Of a stretch of DNA of 64,000 bases, positions 1 to 9,800 are shown in pieces. A program made the position numbers and the translations under genes. The notes beneath the pieces were generated by a model. It did no database searches. It was not told the origin of the DNA and was given only the letters and a program-made list of their open reading frames with translations. Each line of letters opens with the position of its first letter. The stretch's first letter is position 1. Origin of the DNA: Colocasia esculenta (lineage: Eukaryota; Streptophyta; Magnoliopsida; Alismatales; Araceae); NCBI GenBank assembly GCA_014218235.1, contig CM024755.1, positions 159,395,941 to 159,459,940 on the forward strand. Direction: 5' to 3'.

Positions 1-37
1 CCGGTATTTATTCCGCTGCTAAATATCGGGATGTGAC

Positions 38-1660
38 ATCAGTCTTCTATATATATCTTCTCTTTTGAAAATAGTTGTTGAAGTGTCCGTTGTCTCTTTG
101 TTTGACGCACGTTAGACTGTGTGGACCAATGTGTGGAACAGGAAAGCTTACAGTCATTAATGCTCAGAGAGACACTCACGCAAAGAGAAGATTTATCCTG
201 ATATCTCTCACTTCAGGTTGTCTAACGTTGTAGGGTTTTGGTACTGTCAAATACCTGCGAGCAATAAATACCAAACCACAGAAAGCTATACTACTTCTAT
301 AATGTCAGTCAATCGTTACAAACAATGCTATAAGAATGTACACCAGAATAGAAAGGTCATTCTGTCACCCTGAAAAGCATTTGCTAAAGATACACTGGTG
401 TAGAAGGCTCTCAGATATGCGACGTGCAGAGAGGTGTACGATCACAATAAATGCAAGATACAGTCATATACGCAAGAAGACTTTGAACTCCACAGTGCTT
501 CAAGAATATGTTTGAATATAATAGAGAATAGATATTTTCAAATTTGTCTGGAAAGATAATAAAGAGTGTATGACAATTCATTCAAACCAAAGTCGTTGTG
601 AAGAGAGTTGTGGTGTGCATGAAATCGATGTCATAATCATAATTCATGCATAGATGAAATCTATGTAGATGTGAACCATGAAATCGTTGTTTTTACTTAT
701 GAAATCGTTGTTCAGATGAAAGCAAATCATTGTACAAGCAAATCGTTGTACAAGTGAAAGCGTTGTTTGAGCAAATAGTTGTTTAAGTGAAAGTAAATCG
801 TTGTACAAGTGAAAGCAAATCGTTGTATAAGCAAATCGTTGTTTAAGTGAAAGTAAATCATTGTACAAGCAAATCGTTGTACAAGTGAAAGTAAATTCGT
901 TGTACAAACAAATCGTTGTATAAGTAAATCGTCGTTTGACTTATCGAATCATTACAACAATCAAATCGTTGTGTAACTTATCGAATTGTTACAGCGATCG
1001 AATCGTTGTTACAGCGATCGAAAATCGTATGTTTTACTTATGAAATCGTTATGCTATAAAGGAAATCGATACAGCGATAGAATCGTTCTTTTACTTATGA
1101 AATCATTATGCTATAATGAAAATCGATATAGGGATATAATCGTTCTTTTACTTATGAAATCGTTATGCTATAAAGAAAATCGATACAGCGATAGAATCGT
1201 TCTTTTACTTATGAAATCGTTGTGCTATAAAGGAAATCGATATAGCGATATAATCGTTCTTTTACTTATGAAATCGTTATGCTATAAAGGAAATCGATAC
1301 AGCGATAGAATCGTTCTTTTACTTATGAAATCATTATTCTATAAAGGAAATCAATATAGCGATAGAATCGTTCTTTTACTTATGAAATCGTTATGCTATA
1401 AAGAAAATCGATATAGCGATAGAATCATTCTTTTACTTATGAAATCATTATGCTATAAAGGAAATCGATGTGTACTTAGAAGAAATGCATGTTCTGAACT
1501 TTGAATAATCTGTGTGTGAAGATAACTTACAAGTTTTGCTTGGATTATTTCCTGTGGATGAACTTCCGAAAAGATTGTTAGAAAATATTTGTTGAGGTTT
1601 TGTTAGTCATCAAAATTGTATATAATTAAATAAAATTATATGGGGATGGACTGATCATTA
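38..1660 (-). repeat. Truncated Sirevirus LTR (same family as solo LTR 2907-4953)
   Basis: From about 40 the sequence matches the solo LTR from about 3575 on: a TA-rich stretch, then the GTTGAAGTGTCCGTTGTCTC segment, the ATCGTT arrays, and an end reading GGGGATGGACTGATCATTA, close to the GGGGATAAACTGATCATCA end of the solo copy. The first ~640 bp found in the solo copy (TGTTGCCCAGCTAG start) are absent, so this is a fragment. The terminal CA appears mutated to TA. Orientation is inferred from the related element B, where this end abuts the polypurine tract of a minus-strand element. The first 37 bases of the window are unassigned. Confidence 0.7.
644..1490. repeat. ATCGTT tandem array inside LTR, including a 57-bp repeat
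   Basis: From 644 to about 1020 the motif AAATCGTTGTACAAG recurs irregularly every 15-25 bp. From about 1030 to 1470 it settles into a clean period of 57 bp (CTTTTACTTATGAAATCGTTATGCTATAAAG...), about 7-8 copies. Because 57 is a multiple of 3, one frame stays open for 172 codons. That is a property of the repeat and not evidence of coding. The array lies in the U3-like part of the LTR. Confidence 0.8.
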
Positions 1661-2906
1661 GTGACTCTTGTTGCTTACAATTTCATATTAGAGTTCAGTA
1701 TAACTAGTTAGTTGATTTTTATTCAAACTTCAGCTTCTATATATGGGCTTCAGAGACATGATTTTCTCGTTTGAAACTAACTGTTAGAAACTAGTCATTT
1801 GAAGGATAGCCGTTGATCCTTGGATGTTGACACCTTGAGACTCCTGTTATAACCATCAGTCCTTCAATTTATAGAGTCCCAACGTCTTCAGGCTATGTAG
1901 GTAGCTTCATGGCTTGATAGACAACTTCATTAATGTTCTGTAAACTCCATGCTCAAGACTTAGAGCTAAGCAAGCTTCATTAATGTTCTGCAAGCCTGGG
2001 AGGACAAGAAAGACATAGATACCTATATACTTTCGGAGGTAGGTGAGATAAAAATATATAAAGCATGAAGGAGTTCATATAGACAGAAATTCAGTGCATT
2101 TAAAGATAGACATACAGTTGTATGGGGAAAACAAGGACTTTTCCTAAAGTCATGGAGTTCTGACAGTGGTAGGTGAGTTCTGACAGATAACCCATGCTGC
2201 TTATACCTACCATCACATTAAATTCCTGTCCATCTATCAAACAGAGATAGAACTTCTTTTGATAGCAAACAAAAGAACATATTATATAATTATTTCAAAT
2301 CTTAACAAAGATATTTTTGAATAGAATTTTTCTTGCCTAACAGAAAATTTAAATGGTGATAGCAAGAAGAACATTATTCTGTAAGACATATAAGTGTCAT
2401 TCATTTTGTAAAGGATCCCATAGGAATAATGAAAGCCAATGAAATAACCAAGATTATGATTTCATGGATTCTGTGAAATGACAGATTACACAAATATTAT
2501 ATAACTACAAGTACATAGAAGTTGATATATGATACTTCGACTTTCAGGGGGTCGGAGTCAAAGACAATAGATGCATACAGATCTTCTACTATATAGAGGT
2601 CGCAGTGAGACATTGATTGATAATAGACTTCGACTTCTTGAGAGTCAGAGTGATAAAGGTTTGTTCATCAATCGATGTCATACTTCGACTCTTAGGTAGT
2701 CAGAGTGCAAAGCAAACAAGCAATAGACTTCGACTTACAAGATGTCGGAGTGGAGTCCTTCAATTGTATGGAAGTCACAGTGAGATATTAGACTTCGACT
2801 TCTAGGGAGTCAGAGTAGAGTCACACTTCGACTTTTTAGGAGTCGGAGTAAAGTCCTACTTCGACTGTTAAAGAGTCAGAGTAAGGTTCAGTTGATAGGA
2901 AATCGG
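1661..2906 (-). repeat. Part of an older LTR of a second family (F), left portion
   Basis: This stretch does not match the first LTR family. It contains AT-rich leader-like sequence (1680-2530), then an array of TTCGACTT...AGTCGGAG units, and continues beyond the solo LTR inserted at 2907. No open frame of significance is present. I take it as a piece of LTR F because the array resumes after the solo LTR and is followed by a polypurine tract and env-like relic. Its left boundary is uncertain. Confidence 0.5.
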
Positions 2907-4953
2907 TGTTGCCCAGCTAGCCAGCCCAGAGGGGGGGTGAATGGGATATTAAAATTAATGAGTACTTAAAACCTGTTCACAGAAAAGTCACAAAAACATA
3001 CTTCGCATATTGTTAGTATTAGTGACGGAAAAATCAAACACACAAAAGCAATCACACGACACAGAGAATTATCCTGGTTCGGATCTCCTCTCCTTAGGAG
3101 TCCTACGTCCAGTCCCTGAGCAATATCTCAGGATTCCACTAACAAGGGTACAGTCCCCCTTAAGGACACTACAGCACCCAGCACCCCAACTGGTCTTCCT
3201 TCACAACAGAAGGGAACAACACCCTGGATACCACACCAGGTCTTCCTTCACAATTGAAGGGAACAACACCCTGGATACCCTACCAGGTCTTCCTTCACAA
3301 TAGAAGGGAGCAACACAAGAGAATGTGTTCAAGGAGATGATGCCCCTAGATGAAGCTTATAGAACACTGCTTGATCTGAAGCTAGGACTGAGAAGAAAAG
3401 ATCTACAATCAAGGACTCTTCTCAGATCAAAAGGCTCTCTCACAGATCTGAACTTAGCACAAAGAGCAAGAGCTAAGACTAATGGGAGTTTTTGCTTGGC
3501 TCTTGGAAAAGCTTGCAGAAGGTTGAAGGTGTTGACGCTTATTGGTCTCTAACAGTTCTCCCTTTTTGAAACTTCATTCTTCTATATATATATATATATA
3601 TCATCTTTTGAAATTCGAACGTTGAAGTGTCCGTTGTCTCTATGCATAAGTGTATGTTAGACTGCTTGACACTTGGAAGCTTCCAGTCAACAGTCCTTTA
3701 TCCTTTCATGCATGCAAAGAGAGAGAGGATCTTCTGTAATCTTCTTTGGCTTCTATTTTTTCCAACGTTGTATGACGGATGCTGTCAGAGACCTGCACAT
3801 ATTTAAAGCTTGAATAATAGACAGCTAGGCTGTCTCTTGTTGTCAGTCAACTTAGAACGAATGTTCATCAAAATAGTAATGTCATTTTGTTGTTCTAAAA
3901 GATGTTTACAGAGTACGATACGTTAATGGAAGATATCGTCTGCATTCATGCAGTGATACGTTCAGTCTTCATAAATGCACAGCTGTCATAAATATGCGTG
4001 AAGACTTTGACTTTTCAAAGTATAAAAAATTAGCTCAAAATTGAATCGTTGTCTTCCATGAAATCCTTATACATATGACTTATAAAATCGTTGTGCAAAT
4101 GAGTGAATCGTTGTGCATTCATAAGTAAAGAGATGCATACACAAAACGTTATATGTATTAGTAATCAAATCGTTATGAAGTTATAAACAAATCGATGTAC
4201 AAATCGTTATGACGTTATAACCAAGTCGATGTACAAATCGTTGTGATGTTATGAACAAATCGATATACAAATCGTTTGTGATGTTATGAACAAATCGATG
4301 TACAAATAGTTGTGATGTTATGAACAAATCGATATACAAATCGTTGTGATGTTATGAACAAATCGATATACAAATCGTTGTGATGTTATGAACAAATCGA
4401 TATACCAATCATTGTAATGTTATGAACAAATCGATGTACAAATTGTTGTGATGTTATGAAAAAATCGTTGTTCTCACTTAAGGAATCGTTGCGGAAAGCA
4501 AATCGTTATGATTACTTAACGAATCGTTGTGAGAAACAAATCGTTGCGATCACTTAATGAATCGTTGTGAGGGCAAATCGTTGCAATCTCTTGACGAATT
4601 GTTGTGAGGGCAAATCGATGCGATCACTTAACGAATCGTTGTGAGGGCAAATCGTTGTGCTGCCCAAATCGATAAAAACACATAGCGAATCCTTATGAAT
4701 ATGAAATCGTTATAGCTCTAGAAATCGTTATGACCTATAATGGAAATCGATGTGTACTTAGAGAAATTTTATGTGTACTGAACTCTACATACTTCAGGGT
4801 GAGATACTTACAGAATTTGCTTGACTTTTCTTGATTCATTTCATGTGCTCAAAACATGTAGAAAATATGTTAGATTAAACTTTATATAGTTTTGTTAATC
4901 ACCAAAATAGATATGTAATTTGTTTAAATTACATGGGGATAAACTGATCATCA
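2907..4953 (-). mobile_element. Solo LTR of a Sirevirus-like element, 2047 bp
   Basis: It begins TGTTGCCCAGCTAGCC and ends ACTGATCATCA (TG...CA) and is flanked by the direct repeat ATCGG (2902-2906 and 4954-4958). The opening segment with GAGGGGGGGTGAATGGG matches the PBS-proximal end of element A's LTRs, so in the sense strand this is the 3' end of the LTR. The segment next to it (3060-3310) has three near copies of a unit with the hairpin-forming text CTTCCTTCACAATTGAAGGG. Next come a (TA)n run (3583-3602) and ATCGTT arrays (4030-4760). No internal region is present, so it is a product of LTR-LTR recombination. Confidence 0.93.
4030..4760. repeat. ATCGTT/ATCGAT array in solo LTR
   Basis: The motif AAATCGTTGTGATGTTATGAAC alternates with AAATCGATGTAC with a period near 34-35 bp (4150-4460). 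It then continues as looser ACGAATCGTTGTGAGGGC copies to about 4760. It corresponds to the array in the truncated LTR at 644-1490 and to the arrays in element A's LTRs. Confidence 0.85.
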
Positions 4954-5480
4954 ATCGGTATAAGGACTTTGACTTTTAGGGAGTCGGAGTCAAGCCAGAC
5001 TTCGACTTTTCCAAAGTCGGAGTACTACCTGTTTGTTCATCAATTGATACAATACTTCGACTTTTCTAAAGTTGGAGTCTAGAGTCGGAGTCAGTATGAT
5101 ATACAGTCTACGCTGCGGACTTAGAGAAATTTCGTGTGACAATGTTGATACTTAGATTTGTGTGTGCATAAATTTTGGCTAAGTACATTATTATATATGA
5201 GAGCCTTTGTATTGTCATATTAATTTTCATAAATTGTGGTATAAATCAATAAATTGATTTATAAGATATTAAAAGGTTTTGTCATAGCAAAAAAAAACAT
5301 TATGATTAAATGTTTAGCAATATTTTTAAGGATAGTTGCTCAACAATTCTCTACATTTTTGTTAATGACAAAAACTTTTAAATAAACAGTGAAAACTAAA
5401 AATTTGAATTGTTTTCTGTTCTCTCTTATTTATTGTGTACAAGGGTAGAACAAAACAAAATCTTTAATTTTTTGTTTGTT
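4954..5480 (-). repeat. LTR F, right portion
   Basis: After the duplicated ATCGG the TTCGACT array resumes (4965-5091), followed by AT-rich sequence with no usable open frame. The likely end of the LTR lies somewhere between 5350 and 5480. I cannot place the terminal CA with confidence. A polypurine-type tract follows at about 5489. Confidence 0.5.
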
Positions 5481-5488
5481 TTCTCTCT

Positions 5489-5515
5489 TCTCCCCCTTTG
5501 TGACATTAACAGAAA
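5489..5515 (-). other. Polypurine tract of element F
   Basis: On the minus strand this reads GTCACAAAGGGGGAGAAGAG, the purine-rich AAAGGGGGAG signature found next to the LTRs of elements B, C and D. It primes plus-strand DNA synthesis in LTR retrotransposons. Its orientation says element F is on the minus strand with its internal region to the right. Confidence 0.7.
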
Positions 5516-5609
5516 GGATAAAAGATACACATAGAGAGAGAGAGAAAGATAGATACACAAAGATTTGTAGAAACAAATTTATATTGATATCTGTAAAGTA
5601 CATTTACAT

Positions 5610-6316
5610 TCAAGAAGTAGAAGAGGAACTAGGAAGATAGAGGGAAGGAGGGATTTGAGCAAAGAAGGGTTGAAGTAAGTCCCATAGCTTCTGCCCATTG
5701 CTAGGGAAGATGTCTAGAAATTTGGAATCATATATGTCATAAGAGGGTCCTACAGAGGGAATTTTCCTATAGGACTTAATGCGGCGGCGATGATACCAGT
5801 TGATTCTCCTATGGTAGTTGTCATTGCGCAAGGTTCTCCTAAGAGGTATAAACTTCTTACTAGATGCCTTGTGCAAGAACTCATAAATGGTGATGTTCCA
5901 ATGGAGACCCTAGGAGTGAGCTGCTTCCTTAGCTTGACAATACACAAGATATCTCTGTGTCCATTTGTGAGAGACAGACGTCCAAAGTGTCTCATATCCC
6001 TTACAGAGATAGACTGAGGGAGATAGCCTGAGCTTTCTGCATTCAACAAGTTATTCTGGATAAGTTGCTGCCCACTGATCTTCATTCAACCTCTCAGATT
6101 CTGCAAAGTAGTGCTGGAAATCTTTCATGTACTGAGAGTTCGTGGGTGCATGCATCATTGCAAAACGGTGGAAGGATAGCTTGATGTTGTACTTGATCTT
6201 GAATCTGACTGCTATCCTAATATGTCTGTTGAACACCACTTGGGCAAACTATTTCCTAGATGAAATAGCACCTACCAGGCTTGGGTGTAATCTAGAGGGA
6301 AATCCAATAGTCATTG
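5610..6316 (-). pseudogene. Sirevirus env-like ORF, C-terminal relic (element F)
   Basis: Minus-strand reading frames here, broken by at least two frameshifts and stops, match the C-terminal domain of the env-like genes of A (46493-47374) and B. The shared landmarks are the EFLHKAS (A: RFLHRAS) segment followed by a helical stretch and a serine/proline-rich tail. The N-terminal three quarters are missing: at about 6316 the sequence switches abruptly to an LTR end of the other family. Function of the env-like protein is unproven in any Sirevirus. This copy cannot make it. Confidence 0.7.
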
Positions 6317-6640
6317 AACGAATCGTTGTGAGGGCAAATCATTGTGCTGCCCAAATCGATAAAAGCACATAGCGAATCCTTATGAATATGAAATCGTTAT
6401 AGCTCTAGAAATCGTTATGACCTATAATGGAAATCGATGTGTCCTTAGAGAAATTTTATGTGTACTGAACTCTAAATACTTCAGGGTGAGATACTTACAG
6501 AATTTGCTTGACTTTTCTTGATTCATTTCCTGTGCTCAAAACTGGTAGAAAATATGTTAGATTAAACTTTATATAGTTTTGTTAATCACCAAAATAGATA
6601 TGTAATTTATTTATATTACATGGGGATAAACTGATCATCA
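6317..6640 (-). repeat. 3' LTR fragment of element B
   Basis: It is nearly identical (about ten differences in 324 bp by eye) to positions 4629-4953 of the solo LTR and ends with the same CTGATCATCA. The rest of the LTR to the left is missing and replaced by the env-like relic of F. It is immediately followed by a polypurine tract and B's internal region, so it is the inner end of B's 3' LTR. Confidence 0.85.
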
Positions 6641-6665
6641 ATCTCCCCCTTTTTGGTGATGACAA
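6641..6665 (-). other. Polypurine tract of element B
   Basis: On the minus strand it reads GTCATCACCAAAAAGGGGGA, directly adjacent to the LTR end at 6640. This is the expected primer site for plus-strand synthesis and fixes B's orientation. A weaker pyrimidine run (CTCCCTCTTTTTGTCATTG, 6753-6771) looks like a decayed second copy, as is usual in Sireviruses. Confidence 0.8.
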
Positions 6666-6843
6666 AACATAGCATTGAACCAAGATATTCTGAAATAAAA
6701 ACTTTAGAGATATTTTGAAATCATGAGAGATGTATTTCAGAATTGTATATTTTCTCCCTCTTTTTGTCATTGAAGCAAAAAAGACCAACTCTGTCGACAA
6801 AGAAGAAGAGAAATGATGAATGAGAGAGCACAAAATGATTGAA

Positions 6844-9800
6844 TTATTCTTTAGGGGGTACAGGAAGATAGAAAGTAGAAGATAAAAGAGAGGCATAATG
6901 AGAAATAGTTTCCCAGGCCTGCTCTTCTTGATTTTCAAAAAACTGTCTAAAAACCCCAGGTTCAATAGATTAGGAAGGTCCCATGAGGGGAGCCATCCTT
7001 CGAAGATGATGGACTAGCTGCTCATTAAGAAGTCGAGCATACTGATCTGAATCAAGAGATATTCTAAGGAATAAAACTTTCCCAAAGCTGGTGTAGACAC
7101 GCGAATTTTCCCATCGCTGGCATATTTTCGAGTTGCGCTGTAACGCCCAAAATGACCCACTTTTTGTTTTGAAAGAGCTTTTTCCAAATATTCTTGAATA
7201 TTTTCAACTTTTTCCTTAGTGCTTCCCCCCGGAAAGGATGGAGAGGTTTGGTCGCAAAAGGTCAGATCAGCGACGGATCGGCGACGATCAGATTTCCGTC
7301 GCTAAATCCGTCGCCAATCAGCGACGGACGGGCCATGACAAAATATCTTGTCGCTGAATCGCCTTTAAATTCGCGACGGCTTCGGTCGCCGCATTCCTCG
7401 CGATTCATCAAATTTCCGTCGCTAATCTGTCGCCGATTCTGTCGCTAAACCGATCATCAAACGGCGCCTACCATGGCCGGTGTGATTTTAAGGCGCTCGA
7501 ATTTTGTCGCTAAACTAGTCAGCGACTTATCTCTTTATTCGCGTCCGTCCCGGTCAACGCGTTTCTTGGACATTAAAAGGCGTCCACTGTACTGAATGCG
7601 ATTCAGAGAGGTCACATCAACATCCCGTCAGCTGACAGCGCACTCGCGGGTCAATTGCCTCGGAACCATGCGAGTCTGAATCGCGTCTACTGTACTGGAC
7701 GTGATTTTAAGGCGGTTTAATAATTCACGCTTATCAAACCAACCTTAAAAGGCGTCGGGAAAGTGGACGCGCTTTAAAATTCCGTCGCTATTTCCGTCGC
7801 TAAATCTGTCGCTAATTAGCGACGGATTGGTCGCTGAACCGCCTCCAAATTCGCGATGGTCCCGTTCGACGCCATTTCCTTAACCGCGTCCACTACACCT
7901 AATGCAATTTTAAGGTGGTCTGTTTCCGTCGCTAAACTAGTCAAACCGACCTTTCTAAATCGCGGCGGCTGTATTGGACGCGATTTTGACCCAGTGACTT
8001 AAAACTCAACTTTCGCATCCAGCAGAGGGATCTGGCCATTTGGGGGATTTTTGGGTTGGGTTTAGAGAGAGAGAGAGGGTTTTTAGAGAGAGAAAGAGAG
8101 GTTTTAGAGAGAGGAAGCAGTTTTCAAGCGCCGGAGCTTCGCCGGTTCGCCTCCTCGACGCCACCCCGCACCGTCTTCCTCATCTCCGTCTCTCGTGGGC
8201 TCTCCATCGCCGTCATCATCGTTTCCCTCCTCTCGTTGTCTCTCCACAGCGCCGTCACGCTGTCCGGCCACCTTGGGGCAGCACCCCGCTTTTCCTTCCC
8301 TTCGGACCCCACGTGGTCCTTTTCATTTTCATTTGGGCCTTACGTTGCCCCTTTTCCTTTCCATTTTACACATCATGCATGCACGCACCACTTTCCAGTT
8401 TTTTTAGGGGTTTAAAAGCCACCACAACAAGTGTGTTCTTCCCCCTTTCATTTATGTCATTTTATTCATTTTTAGGATTTGTATACTGCACATCCGTCTA
8501 ATCCGTCTTTTCCTTTTACCGTCCTTTTGCAAGGTACCTGAGCTGAATCTCCTTCGCCGGCCGGCTGGTGGAAGGAGGAGGAAAGAGCCCGTGCACATCA
8601 TCCCGCTACGCGATCACTCTACGGGTGGAAGGTACACCTCCTTTCCCACCTGTCCCTACTTTTGGTGCTTTTTAGGAAAAGTACTTGGCGATCACGATTT
8701 ACTGTTTTATTGTCTTTTAATCGCCCTAAGGGCAACTGTGTTTTTACCGCCTTTTTTCACGTGTATCCGTACACGTTCTTTGTGGAGACCGTTCTTCGTC
8801 CCCCCTAAAAAAGGGAGTGGAAAATAGCGTCTACAGCTGGCACATGCAAGAAATTTATCTGTGGAGACTGGATAGAAATTCTGCTTGTGCTTCAATTCCA
8901 TCTGCATAGATACATAGACCTTGTACCTTTCAATCCAGGTTTGATAGGGATCATGAATAAGATGAATAGAGTTCATGTCCAGAAACTGAGCAGCTGAAAT
9001 TTGAGATTTACCTTCCTTGGCTAGAGATTCATTTACATGAGAGAGCTGCTGAGCAGAAAGGGGATAGAGCTTGGTCCAATCTGCAGGAGATAATCGTTCA
9101 CATTTTGACACAGCAGAAGCAAGAACATCTGCAGTGACATGGCCTTGGTGATACTCTCTGAACAGAAACCTGTTGAAAGCAACCAGGTAGCCTTTCTGCA
9201 CTTTGATTCTGCCCAAGACTCTGGAAAAACGCTCAAAAATAATTGAGCCTATAGATGAATCCATTATTAGAGAGTGAAGAGGGGGAAGAAAGGCAGAGTC
9301 AGGTAGCTGGAGGGTTGCAAACTCTACTTGGACGGCTTCAGTGTGAGCTCCACCTGGTCCAAGTGCTCTAATGGCCTCTATGAATAGACCCAACTGAATC
9401 TCTAGCAAATGATGAAGATACCGATAATCATTGAACATTTTGAAGTACCTGATCATCTTGATCTCCTTTTGAATGAAAGGGGCCCAGCTGTCCTTATGGT
9501 GGATCAGGAACCATTTGGATAAAGTCAGGGAACGGTCCCTTGGAGGGAATCTGGCAGATCTGGCAAGAAGAAATTTATTGTAGAGAACTTTATTAGTCCG
9601 AGCCCACTGCTCTTCAGTTTGAGATTCAGATGCAAAGAAGATCTATGATTTGAGAGATTTGGAAAGAGAGGTGTAAGGCAAAATAGTGTTTAGATGGTCG
9701 GTGAGATGGAGATGAGGAAGATTAAAAATAGAGGCAAAAACAACTTTCTGGAGGAATTCCCCGTAAAGAGGTTTATTTTTGGTGACCTCTGTTAGAGAAA

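Larger units (their letters stand above)
2534..5091. repeat. TTCGACTT...AGTCGGAG inverted-repeat array (split by solo LTR)
   Basis: About ten copies of an imperfect palindrome, ACTTCGACTT(4-6 nt)AGTCGGAGT, lie at 2534-2890 and 4965-5091, spaced 33-65 bp apart. In the best copies the two halves pair almost perfectly (CTTCGACTTT / AAAGTCGGAG). The array is interrupted by the solo LTR at 2907-4953, which duplicated ATCGG. This is a tandem motif array in an LTR, with the same position and style as the CTGTCGACAG arrays of elements C and D but a different sequence. Confidence 0.8.

Noticed and set aside
986..1504. 172-codon open frame on + in the ATCGTT array
   Set aside because: The repeat period is 57 bp (19 codons), so one frame stays open automatically. 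The peptide is a simple repeat with no domain.
33..1665. GTGAC at 33-37 and 1661-1665 as a target duplication around the first LTR
   Set aside because: The LTR piece between them lacks its normal left ~640 bp, so matching 5-mers are more likely chance. Kept only as a truncated LTR.
8040..8501. Open frames of 119-153 codons within element G
   Set aside because: They lie in AGAGAG and CT-rich leader sequence with overlapping frames on both strands. Composition-driven, no recognisable domain.
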